From the NCBI GenBank assembly GCA_018524725.1, contig JAEUWP010000180.1, positions 496,001-560,000 of the forward strand: a DNA stretch of 64,000 nt, in the 5' to 3' direction. Under the pieces are notes generated by a model. That model saw only the letters and a program-made list of their open reading frames with translations, was not told the origin of the DNA and searched no databases. The position numbers and the translations under genes are program-made. Shown here piece by piece: positions 11,926 to 22,160 of the stretch (position 1 is the stretch's first letter; every line of letters begins with the position of its first letter). Origin of the DNA: Podaxis mareebaensis. Lineage: Eukaryota; Basidiomycota; Agaricomycetes; Agaricales; Agaricaceae.

Positions 11926-12102
11926 GCGCAGAAACTGAAAGAATGGCGAATTGACCTGATATGCCAAGCAAGTATTCTGAAGGACGGAAAAGCAATCAGC
12001 TGCACAGCCACAACGTGGATATGATATCACGACAGTGCTTAGTCAGCAGTTGTTCCAGAAGGTTGCGCTCGCAGCACAGCTCAGCCTTCTCCAGCAACCA
12101 CC

Positions 12103-13304
12103 ATGAGCAACTATCCAGTTCCACCACCTTCCTACGGTGCTGCAGAAGGGCGAGGAGCCAGGAACGAAGTCGAAGAGCCTCTCTTGGGAAGCTCTAGTAG
12201 AGCCGGTCCTGGGGGTTTCTATGACCAACCGGGTGCAGGCGAACTCCCGGATGATTTCAAGGTCTGTTTCCACCCGCCTCTTGGCTTCCCTCTTCTAATA
12301 GTCTTGAAGTACGGTGTTTCTGTCTCTGAGAGTTCCGTTGAAATTAGGAATGCCTTCATCCGCAAGGTCTATACGATCCTCTGTGAGCATTTCGCCTGCC
12401 GTATTTGTGTGACTCCCGCTTACGTCCTCGACAGTGTGTCAGATTGTGCGTATGAACGCCTCGAAGCTCGTGTACATGACCCTGACCATTGACTACAGGC
12501 TGCTACCTGCATTGTAGGAGGCATAATCTCTCAGTCTCCCAACGCCATCTTCTGGGTTCAGACACAGTCCGTCCATTCCCGCCTTAACCCCTATGTTGGA
12601 TTCTCATGGTCTCTTTCAGCACCTGGTCCTTCTATGTTCCTCTTTTCGGTACTCTAATTAATCTGGGCTTACTATACTGGAAGCGCCATTCCCCTCCCTG
12701 GAACTTTGTTCTCCTCTCTACGTTCACGTTAATGGAAGCCTTTACTCTTGGTGTGGTCACTGCCTTCTACGATACCCGTCTGGTCCTTCAAGCACTGTGA
12801 GTATCTCACGACCTTAAGTGGTGCCATCAACTTACGCTCTTACTAGCTTAATTACGCTTGGCGTTTTCGTTGGTTTGACCCTCTTCACATTGCAATCCAA
12901 GTACGATTTCTCGGGGATGGGTCCTTTCCTCTTTGGTGCACTTATCGCTCTGGTTATGACGGGATTCGTCGGCATCTTCTTCCCGTTCAGCCGTACTGTG
13001 GACCTCATCTTCGCCATTGGCGGTTGCCTCATCTTCAGCGGTTATGTTGTCTATGACACTTACACTATCAACAAACGCTTATCACCGGATGAGTATATCA
13101 TGGGTGCCATAAGCCTATATCTCGAGTATGTGAATCTCGTTCGTCTGTTTCTACCTGTGCTGAAGGTCTCTCTTCTCTCTTTTACTAGTTTTATCAACCT
13201 TTGTGAGTCCCTTTTTGATCCATTTCTTTCGCCCCTTGGCTAATGCATGTAACGTAACAGTCATCAACATCTTACGACTCCTCAACGATCTTCAAGATCG
13301 CTGA
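12103..13304 (+). CDS. BXI1: Bax inhibitor-1 family membrane protein (TMBIM/Lifeguard type)
   Basis: Eight exons (12103-12261, 12310-12382, 12435-12445, 12499-12566, 12620-12796, 12847-13125, 13189-13202, 13261-13304) give 274 aa. A Pro/Gly-rich cytosolic N-terminus is followed by the family signature YGVSVSESSVEIRNAFIRK, seven hydrophobic segments and the typical end GAISLYLDFINLFINILRLL plus NDLQDR. Exons 3 (11 nt, coding most of LCQI) and 7 (14 nt, FINL) are microexons; without them the conserved segments are interrupted and the frame is lost, which supports the model. Members sit in ER or vacuolar membranes and act in calcium balance and cell-death control. The CCxCC-flanked transport direction cannot be judged from sequence. 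Confidence 0.93.
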
Positions 13305-14136
13305 GTCGGGGGAAATATCTTTTTAATCGATTTTGTCGTTACCACTCGCTTGCCTGTGTGTATGTAAAGTATATTCTCGCTGTTGTTTCACTTTTACGAC
13401 GGACAATACAATCTTGTTTTGACCGCCCATATCAGACTTGATGCACTCGTAAGAAGACCCCGGTTTCGGACCTGGTGCTAGCTCGGCGACTCAATACATG
13501 ATACTAACGTGGCTTTGAAGCCATCTGTTCCTTGTTCTTGCTCATAAAGATCAAGTGTTGAAGTTGATTGCGATCCGCTTGATAGATTGCGCAGGATTGA
13601 CGGTGTCTTGGGGGTTCGATATTGAATTATAAGGGTGTTCTAGGCCTCGTTCTGGGACCCATCTCCACCCTGCCCGAGGACGGCTACGCGGGATTGAATA
13701 TGGGTCGGAAGCAAACCAGACAGCTAAGATGAAAGGTCAAAATCCGCGGGGGTTATAACGACTGTGTTTGCTGATGCATGCTCCAGAACGTTCGTAAGGA
13801 CTCCAGCTTGTCGAAGAGCTCAGGGTTGAGGCACACTTCATGAGTGGAGACCATTCATCGCCAAAACTCGGATTTTAATTGCATACCGAAGGCCTAAGGT
13901 TCCACGTTCTTTACATGGCTTGGTTCGGGTTGTCAAGCGTGGACGGGGAATGAGAGTACGTCTACGGAGCCTTCCTAACACACTTGTCCCATGGATGGAG
14001 TGCTGGCCATCATTTCTTTGCCTCTGGCACTCAAAACGTGTTTGCTCCGCTGATATGCAGCTGCTGTCACTTTGGGAGTGGGGACGACCACATGGGTCCT
14101 CCTATCAGATGGATAACCCATAACCAGTCCACAGAT
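13305..14136. other. Convergent intergenic region
   Basis: About 830 bases between the ends of the Bax-inhibitor gene (plus) and the MDM31-like gene (minus). Short plus-strand ORFs near 13920-14208 show no domain. Presumably both 3' UTRs. Confidence 0.5.
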
Positions 14137-17041
14137 CTAGACATCCACGCCCAGTGGGACAGACATGGTGTCATACAAGCCCAATGCCATCCCTTGTTGT
14201 CCAGTTAAATATACTTCCTTCAAATGCGCCGATACTGGGTCTGCGATGTTTTTGAGTGCAGAAAGAATCGCACTGGCCGTCTTTTGCAGGCTCCAGAGAC
14301 TGACTGTTTTGATGCGCTGCCGGTTCATGTTGGCTTGGCCGACGTGGTAGGCCATTGCGTCGTATGTCTGTGCGGATGAGTCAGGTGTATGCATGGAATG
14401 GAAGGGGAAGAAGGGGTATACCTTGATGGAAATTTCGTCCATCAATCCAGCTGTGAAGGAAAAATTCAGTTTTCGATCGTGATGTGATACGACAGGTGAT
14501 ACATACTCTCCCACATCTACAAAAAACAGTTGTCAGGATAGGTTTTCTCATAGCAGAATCGAAGGGGGACTCACAGTCCATGCACCATCAAAGTCACTCA
14601 GGTTTTTCACTATCCGACAATGAATCGGCACCAATGTACGGTTCGCACTAGCATCAAACCATGATCAAGATGGAAGTCAGGCGGAAGGATGGTGGTACGC
14701 ACTTCATAAAAGCAACGATAGGCCGGATGAACGCGCTATTAACATAACTCAAATCATTCGTGAAAATAGGCACAGCAGCCTTCAAATCGCGGAACCTCAA
14801 ATCAATGTCAATCACAACCTTCGGTCCTTTTTGACCTTCTCCAGCAGTACCATCACCGCTCCTGCCGCGTTCGTATGAGTCGTAATCATATAGTTCATCC
14901 TCAGGCACGCTCAGCGGCGGCCTAGCAAGCTCTCGTTGTCCAGGAATGCGCTTTAATTCGGGATTATTGTCTTTCCCGTTCGTGTTGAGCGAAGAGATGG
15001 CATCGGCGATTTCGCCAAGGATAGCATTGAAGGGGAGGTCTTCATGTGGGTCACGAGGGAATTTGATGTCGAGAACTGCATCGACTTTGCCTGAGGTTAT
15101 CCAGGAGATGGGTCCTTCCATAGTGGTTGAGTTCTGCAAGTGGTCAACGTTGACACCGTCAATGCGGATGCGACTCTGTGAATATACCTAGGTAAGATGA
15201 ACATGTGCAGAATAAATTGTGGGTAAGGACGTACCATACGACCCCATTCACCATCTTCAAGGTCCTTTTCTGTCGTCCGTCCAATGCTCTGAGGTTTATG
15301 AAGGCTGAAGAGGCAGTTGTCAAACTGTCCTACAACATTCTCTGCGCGTAAGAAGTCATAGAACAACCACCGCTTCCTAAACTGTCGTATATCTGCACGA
15401 AAGATCGAGGCTGTGTAGGGACGGAAACCTCCAGGTTGATATACTGTGACCAACACGTCCTCCAGCTGCAATGATTCCAACTCGAAATCTCCTGGAACAT
15501 ACTTGTGTCGGAACAAGGCGGGATCAAGGGGGTTATCTGGATCCCAGTAAACATTCCGACGATCTAGGAACTCATCAGCAAGTCGCAACTATTGAAGATT
15601 GAAGAGAACGAACCTAACACTCCACGTACACCCCTAATGACCGCATCCTCTACAAGACCCTTCCCATCCAGCCACCTCCAAAGCGAAAGTGTGACATCAA
15701 CCGAGTCAATCGTCAAATCAAACAATGACATGTTCAAGTCCTCCTCATCCAACGCAATAGGCACAGCAGCCTCATCCTCATCGTCACCGAATTGATGATA
15801 CCCAGGATGGTTGCTCACATCGTACCCCGCGGCTGTCAAATGTTCGTTTTCTTCATGTTGACGTTGTTGAGGCCGCTTTGCCGCAAGCTCTGGTCTGCGA
15901 GAAACATAGACGTTTTTAAACGAAATACGGGATTCACGCCATTTAGGGACGATTGCGGATTCGAAGATGATTGTAACCCCTGTTTCAGAGGTGAGGTAGT
16001 CACTGATTGCCCGTGCAATGTAGTCTAGAGGAACGTCAGCAACACACTTCAGCTGGACAAAACAATGGACTTACGTTGAAGTCGTAAGCTATTCGCAATG
16101 GCAAAAATCACAGAGAAGAACGTCGTCCTACAACAGTCGTCATGACTCATCCAGTGAGAAAGCAAGGGTGCGACTTACGTCCCAATGAGGATCCACAACG
16201 TCTGGCTCATCAAGAACCAAGTGACAAACGCCGAAATATCATCCGCGTTGAACTTGCGAAACGATTTGATCGTGAACCATTTAAACCGGATCCTCAACCG
16301 TTGCCAAAAACCCGTCGCAACACTCAGAAAGTCGTCACGTGTAGGGCGGTGAGGATGCGGTAGGGACATGGCGAGTCGTCGGAAGAAGCGAGAATAGTCG
16401 TCTAGGTGTTTTGGTGGATTTGCAGGGTCAATGGGTTGGTATTGCGGTTTCTGAAGTGACTGTGGTTGCTGCGACGGCGATGAAGATGTTGAAGCTGTCC
16501 GGGCATTGTTGGAAGAATTGCGGCATGTGCATGGCCGGTCGTCTAGATTAGATATTGGCGGTTCCTCGGGATCAGAGGGTGGATGTTGAGTTTGTGGTCG
16601 CGTGTCGGGTGGTTCGGACTTGTCGTGTGCCCGACCCGCGTTCATACACACTGTACTCGCGTGTATCCATCGCATATTTCCAGGAGATATTCCAACGCTC
16701 GACCAACATATTTGCCCCCCGAGCAAATGCGCATTTACAGCCCCGAACGACCGTTGTCGTTGCATCTGGTCCGTGCCTGGGCTACACTGAGCCTCCTTCA
16801 AATAGGAGTGAATCCACCTTCGCCCCTGATGCAGTGCATCCACAGGCATTGCACCGTTGCCGGTGCTCGTCCTCGTAGCGTTCCGATGAGGCGGAGTCGG
16901 CGACGCGAGTGTCTGACTCCGGAAAAAATTTCGTATGACACTGTAGCGGTCTAGGGTGGCGCCGTTGAGCTGTGTTCCGCGTGCAGCTGCCCGAGGCAAC
17001 GCTGAAAGAGCCCTGCTACAGTGTGCAGAGGGCAGGGCCAT
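14137..17041 (-). CDS. MDM31: MDM31/MDM32-family mitochondrial inner-membrane protein
   Basis: Nine exons (16179-17041, 16075-16127, 15614-16024, 15235-15563, 14703-15175, 14575-14647, 14507-14516, 14422-14450, 14137-14367) give 823 aa. The start chosen begins MALPSAHCSRALSALPRAAA, a mitochondrial presequence; an upstream in-frame ATG at 17134 would add 31 residues without targeting character. A membrane segment lies near residues 270-300. Family segments follow: YIARAISDYLTSETGVTIIF, VIRGVRGVLDRRNVYWDPDN, DFELESLQLEDVLVTVYQP, RIRIDGVNVDHLQ and LMDEISIKVY. Exon 7 is 10 nt (Met-Trp-Glu plus one base). Family members keep mitochondrial shape and DNA distribution and have been linked to inner-membrane lipid homeostasis. 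MDM31 and MDM32 are paralogues; which one this is remains open. Confidence 0.88.
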
Positions 17042-17290
17042 GGTGGTAGATGGGAGGGAAGGTTGTGGATGAGGGACGTCATGGCTGAGGGTTTGACCAT
17101 TTACGGGAGCTCTTGCTTTATTCGGACAACACATTACACTTGAATTATAAAAATATACTCTACAAACATACGGAGCGAGAAAAGTCGAGGCACTAACAAG
17201 GCAACCTCTCTGTGCACTTTTTGTCCACTTTCATACAGAATCTATAATGCATGTCAGTCCGATTCGATTTTTCACAGAGGCAAATACAAC

Positions 17291-19228
17291 TCACTCGTCG
17301 GCTTTTTTTAATATTCGGCAAGACATACACTCCTCACTGCCGCCATCAGATCTGCAACCACAAGACTTATAAAATTCCATGTATAGCGTTTTTGATCGTG
17401 GTGTCCTATGGAGGCCGGAAGACCTGCACGGGACACTGTTAGTCCTCCGTGTCCTGCCATTGGCATCCGTCACGGTACGTGCGAGCGGCGACGGCTTTGT
17501 GACTCGTCCAGATATCACTCGGGCAGGTTTCAAAGGCAAAGCGCCCGATCGCTGGTGTGCGTCAGGTGATTTTGTTTTTGGCTTTGCAGCGGATTGTGAT
17601 GGGCTCAGAGAAGTTGGAATAGTAGAGATAGGCAATCTAGGTATGGCAGAATCAGGGGTTGTGTCCATAGGTTCACCTTGTGGCAAACAAGGTTCTTTCA
17701 CCACCGGCAAACTCGTAGTCCGCACGGATTTGTCTTCTGCCGCAAATTTAGGCGCCAATTCATCGTTTTGCGTTTTGGGTGAATCTTTCGGTAATTTGAT
17801 CGGAGTCGGGAGAGCTGGATCAATAATGGTCGTGCCAAGATCCAATGGAAATGAAGGGGTAGAGATGGATCCCCTGGTTAGCAACGGTGGTGATTTAGGT
17901 GTTGGGGGAGGTGTGATCGGTAAGGGGGCAGTCTGAGAAGAGCTTGGACAGCACGAAGCACTTGGGGGCGGCTCTCTTTCAGTAGGCATGATTGGTGTTG
18001 ACATGGCGGGTCTAGGTTCAAGGGGCGGCAAACTGGTCGGCGAATTATTGATCGACGTGGGTGTAAGAGGTGAAATGGTACCCGATGGCGCAGATGATGG
18101 AGGAGTAAAGGACGCGATCGATGATTTCTGACCGTATGGTTTTGCCATCGCCAGAGTGGGATGCGACATAGTTGCTTTCGGCGTTGAGGCAATGGATTTT
18201 GGATTTCCTGGCTTTGGGCTGGAATTAGGTCTTGTCGACTTTGATGTCTGCACAATTCCATCCAGTGGTGGTGGATTCGACCCCGGCACAGTTGGTTTTA
18301 ACGTCAGATTTGGTGCCAGTAGTTTTGAAGTCGACGCGCTTGGACTTTGCGCGAGTGGTTTTGATGTCGGCCTGTTGGACACTAAAGCGATCGGCTCTGG
18401 CGATACTGGCTCTGGGGTAGCTTTCGACGTCCACGCAATCTGTTTTGGCACGATCCTTATTGGCGCAGACAATGCCGACTGCATGGATTTAGATCCGGGC
18501 GGTGAAGCCTTAGATGACGAAGTCGCCACACCAGAACTGGCCGTGATCTTTGGTATCCGAGGAAGCTTTTGAAGAACTTCCGAAGAAAGCAATTGTTTGG
18601 GCTCCATGCCTTTGAACGTTGGCATGGAGTCTTGCCAACCGGTCCATACCGAGATGGGCGAAGGAGTGAGAGTGGACGTATGTTTTAATTTATGACTCGT
18701 GGATGATGGTAAAGGTTCCGATGAAGGCATGCCAAGTGCGGGCCTCGAATTCTTGGTTTGGGTAGAAGTTGGGGGGCAACTCGAAGCAGAAGTAACCATA
18801 GTAAGATGCAGTCGTGATCCCCGGTCCTGAGTTTGGTTGGGGCTCAAGGAACCTGGTGCAGCAATAGCTCCGGTAGTGGGGCTTGCTGGTGGTCTCTGCG
18901 CTTCAAGAGAAGAGGAGGTTGGCGCATTTATCGAGGCCAAAGGCCCTCGCGGGCGCGGATCTCTGGTGACGAGCGCTGCAGGGATTGAGCTGGACGTAAG
19001 TGGACGGTTATCTTTATTATGCTCAAAGTAGGGTCGCTCTTTGGCCATTAGTTTCTTGTATAGATTTACCTGACACGCTCTCTCCGCGGCACCAACAAGG
19101 GGAGGTGAAGAAGTAAGCTGGGTGAAGATAGACCGAGAGGTAGCAACAAGTGTCCGTTGAGTGGGTTGATTTTGACTGGAAAGGCGGAATAAGTGGGCCA
19201 ATCGAGGTATCCTGGAGACGTAATCCAT
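17291..19228 (-). CDS. Ser/Thr/Pro-rich protein of unknown function with C-terminal cysteine cluster
   Basis: A single open frame of 645 codons without introns, unusual among its intron-rich neighbours. The first ~75 residues are of normal complexity with basic and hydrophobic residues (starts MDYVSRIPRLAHLFRLSSQ). Residues ~75-560 are low-complexity Ser/Pro/Thr/Lys and probably disordered. The tail carries basic GRVTKPSPLA and TNSVPCRS segments and ends with a compact cysteine group, SCGCRSDGGSEECMSCRILK, that could bind a metal. Long antisense ORFs (17379-17936, 18156-18572) are best explained as shadows of the repetitive composition. No family recognised. It is expressed from the same strand as the MDM31-like gene, 249 nt upstream. 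Confidence 0.6.
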   Translation of the reverse strand: MDYVSRIPRLAHLFRLSSQNQPTQRTLVATSRSIFTQLTSSPPLVGAAERACQVNLYKKLMAKERPYFEHNKDNRPLTSSSIPAALVTRDPRPRGPLASINAPTSSSLEAQRPPASPTTGAIAAPGSLSPNQTQDRGSRLHLTMVTSASSCPPTSTQTKNSRPALGMPSSEPLPSSTSHKLKHTSTLTPSPISVWTGWQDSMPTFKGMEPKQLLSSEVLQKLPRIPKITASSGVATSSSKASPPGSKSMQSALSAPIRIVPKQIAWTSKATPEPVSPEPIALVSNRPTSKPLAQSPSASTSKLLAPNLTLKPTVPGSNPPPLDGIVQTSKSTRPNSSPKPGNPKSIASTPKATMSHPTLAMAKPYGQKSSIASFTPPSSAPSGTISPLTPTSINNSPTSLPPLEPRPAMSTPIMPTEREPPPSASCCPSSSQTAPLPITPPPTPKSPPLLTRGSISTPSFPLDLGTTIIDPALPTPIKLPKDSPKTQNDELAPKFAAEDKSVRTTSLPVVKEPCLPQGEPMDTTPDSAIPRLPISTIPTSLSPSQSAAKPKTKSPDAHQRSGALPLKPARVISGRVTKPSPLARTVTDANGRTRRTNSVPCRSSGLHRTPRSKTLYMEFYKSCGCRSDGGSEECMSCRILKKADE

Positions 19229-20130
19229 GCAAATTTACTCATTCACCTTGAATATTGGTTGCCATTTCTGGACATCGGAGGAATGGGTCCATTGCTGTGT
19301 CTCCTGCGATGGGCCGAGGCCGTCGTTATTTCGCAGCCGATGGGTTTAGGAGGGAGAGAGGCTATAGCCATTATATCCATTATATGGGATGAGGGCGATT
19401 CATATGCCCTGCTGGTTCCAGACATAATGCCAAGAAATACCGCAAAAGATCGCGTTACCCACTAAAAGGTAACGACACTCGCTTGGGAGTTGATATATGC
19501 AGGGTTATAGCCAACGGCTTTGAGATGCAGTTCGGGCGGTGCGGAGTGGAGAACAGGCGGGAAGATGCTGGGAGACTAGGCAGAAGATGGGGCGAGTTTT
19601 TGAACTGAAACCTGTGGCACGGAGCACATTGCACTCGGGACGAGAGGCAATGTTTCAAATTTCAGCAGCCGTATTCCTGACCGCCGTCCGCAAGCGTTGC
19701 ATGCCTGCCAATATCGCCCGGAGGCATCGCTATCTATTACCTGGGTGCCTTGAGGTGCATGTATGGAACCGACTGCCTGTCGATACACCTCTGCGTTTAG
19801 AATGGAGACCTGACCAATTCAAGAGACGGAACTGAATTCAATCGTGGCCCGCCTCCAGCAGTTGCACTGACGGTAAGTTGACGTTTTGACGTGAGATGAC
19901 AGCCACAGGGTGCTAAGTGTCTCCACAATACACCGATGCTAGCCCGTACTTCGCAATAGATGGGTGGATCTGGAGGCAAGTACTTATTTGCGAGTGTTAG
20001 AAAGCAGGGCACTGACCGCGCCGGCCCGAGCCCATGCGATCAGCGATCAGCCTTCGCGTGTTGCTTTCTAAAGTCCAACCTGTCACTGCTTCCCTCCTTG
20101 ACGACCTCGTCCCATTTGTAAGAATCCCCA
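19229..20130. other. Divergent intergenic region
   Basis: About 900 bases between the starts of the Ser/Thr/Pro-rich gene (minus) and the septin gene (plus). Short ORFs around 19539-19835 and on the opposite strand show no domain. A small direct repeat (CCATTATAT twice) lies near 19370-19388. Presumed to hold both promoters. Confidence 0.5.
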
Positions 20131-21779
20131 ATGCCTATCGGTAGACGCAATAAGGTCAAGGGCGTCCAGTTCACCATCATGGTTGTGGGTGTGTAGTCGC
20201 GTGTATGGTTGTTGCTATTCTCGGTTTGTGCTTACGACGATTGGACGACTTCGATTATAGGTGCCTCGGGTACTGGACGCACCACATTTGTCAACACTCT
20301 TTGCGACTCGAACTTGTTACCCCACAAGGTCTGCGACAGCCCAGAGACCGCCCATGAGGAGGAGGGCATCAAAATCCGACCCGTTGACGTCGGTGGGTGT
20401 TGTCTTGACTCGCCCCTTGTCCTCACTTATCAGGACCCCAGAACTTGAGGAAGATGGCATCCGCATTGCTCTCACCATTGTTGATACCCCAGGCTTTGGT
20501 GACAACATCAACAACGAGGCTTCGTGCGTTTCTCCTTTCATAACGCGTCCGTTTTCGTGCTCATGCCATTCTTCTTCAATCAGATTCCAGGAAATTATGA
20601 ACTACCTCGAACGTCAATATGACGACATACTCGCTGAACAATCTCGTATCAAGCGTAATCCTCGTTTCAAGGATAACCGCGTCCACGCCTTGCTCTACTT
20701 CATCCCCCCCACTGGTCACGCGTATGCTTCCTATCTCCACTTCCCCATTACGTCCCAAGTCCCTCATTCTTCAACTTCTAGACTTCGAGAAATGGATATC
20801 GAGCTTATGAGAAGGCTCTCTCCCCGCGTTAACGTCATTCCTGTCATTGGGAAGGCAGATTCCCTCACCCCAAGAGAGCTTCAGGCATTTAAGAAGAGGG
20901 TGTGTTCCTCCAAACTAAAATATCGCTTTTGGTGCTAACAAAGTAATGAATCTAGATCATGGAAGATATTGACTATTATGATATCCCTATTTATAATTTC
21001 CCTTATGATCCCGAGGAAGATGATGAAGAGACCATCCAGGATAACATGGAGCTTCGCGTAAGTGAAACCGACGCTGGCCAGTGGCGAGTCGAATTAATCA
21101 TTCTGATAGGCTCTCCTTCCCTTCGCCGTCGTCGGCTCGGAAGAGGAAGTTGAGATTGATGGTGAACCCGTCAGAGCTAGAGTGTATCCATGGGGTCTGG
21201 TCGAAGTTGACAATCCTCACCACTCCGATTTTGTCAGACTTCGAGGAGCTATCCTTGGGTGTGTCTTTTCGATACAGCTGATTAGTCGACTGAAGTGTTG
21301 TTCCCAGATCCCACCTCGGTGACCTCAAGACCTTGACTGAAGATGTCCTCTATGAGACTTATCGTACTGAGAAGCTGTCTAAGAGCATCCTTGACGAGTC
21401 TCGGTATGTGTGAACAAGGAACATTTGGGTGTATGCTGACACGTATTCTGTGTTTAGTGAAGATGAAATCATTCCCGAGGATCTTGCTAACCAGAGTGTC
21501 CTCATCAAGGAAGAACAGTTGCGCAAGGAGCAGGAAAGGGTTCGTAGCACATGAGAATCTTCCAAGTGTTCTCACCAAGCTCACATTCGATTAATCTATC
21601 TAGCTTCGCGAGTTCGAGCTAAGGGCTCAGCATGAGATCAACGTCATGAAGCAACAGCTTTTGGCCAAGGAAGAAGCGCTCAGGTTGGGCAATTCCCATT
21701 CGTACTCCTCTGTCATTGCCTGACACTTAACAGGAATTTGGAAGCACGCACATTCTCCCAGCCTGGATCTCCCTACTGA
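20131..21779 (+). CDS. CDC11: Septin, Cdc11 type
   Basis: Eleven exons (20131-20188, 20261-20392, 20442-20523, 20584-20721, 20782-20899, 20956-21057, 21110-21258, 21308-21403, 21458-21539, 21604-21683, 21734-21779) give 360 aa. The GTPase domain has the P-loop GASGTGRTT (residues 20-28) with Arg in place of the usual Lys, a feature of the Cdc11 group, DTPGFGDN as switch II, and GKADSLT as the base-binding motif. The septin unique element includes [21 protein letters not shown] short coiled coil ([20 protein letters not shown]) ends the protein. Cdc11 caps the septin octamer and helps to form filaments at the septum and bud or hyphal neck; it is expected to hydrolyse GTP poorly. Confidence 0.95.
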
Positions 21780-22160
21780 GTTCCGCATGTATTCTTGGCT
21801 ACCCCTCTTCTCCTGGATTCACTTCTTTCATCATCTCGGTCTGCTTCTGACTCCTGAAGGAACGAAGCCAACCGAGAATCCTAGGTTTCCTACACTCCTT
21901 TTGTGTTGTATACCCGCTTCAGACGCCTAGAGATATCTTTATGTTACATTGTCTCCTTGGACGATGTTGTTGTTACCCTATCTTGGACTGTCTTTATAAC
22001 CTTGAAATACATCATCATTTGTCTTGCACACTACATTTTCGATATGGATCATAATGTGGTTGTGAGAAGATGGAAGACAGAAACGGTAATCGTTTTCCAC
22101 GGGTAGGGCACCGAAGTAGACGCGTTCCGCTAATGGATATACTATTAACTGCACTGGTTC
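21780..22160. other. Short intergenic region, no gene seen
   Basis: About 380 AT-rich bases between two plus-strand genes: the septin 3' end and the ClC promoter. No ORF with coding character. Confidence 0.5.

Larger units (their letters stand above)
7129..12102. other. 5-kb gene-poor region with degenerate coding-like pieces
   Basis: No intact gene could be assembled. Overlapping ORFs at 8859-9320 occur on both strands, but neither shows a known domain or a splice pattern that extends it. Between 10183 and 11000 the minus strand carries coding-like pieces in changing frames, and 11650-11925 carries one on the plus strand (listed separately). A TATTTAAG element near 8768 has no convincing gene downstream. 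The contrast with the gene density elsewhere suggests decayed genes or an old insertion, but I recognise no terminal repeats or transposase. Confidence 0.4.

Noticed and set aside
15563..15614. A 25-nt intron in the MDM31-like gene suggested by the TTCAATAG acceptor
   Set aside because: Too short; using the TTCCTAG acceptor gives a 50-nt intron and the expected RGVRGVLDRRNV join.
17379..18572. Long plus-strand ORFs opposite the Ser/Thr/Pro-rich gene
   Set aside because: They are antisense to a longer 645-codon frame; Gly/Asp/Val-rich composition is what the complement of Ser/Pro/Thr-rich coding DNA gives.
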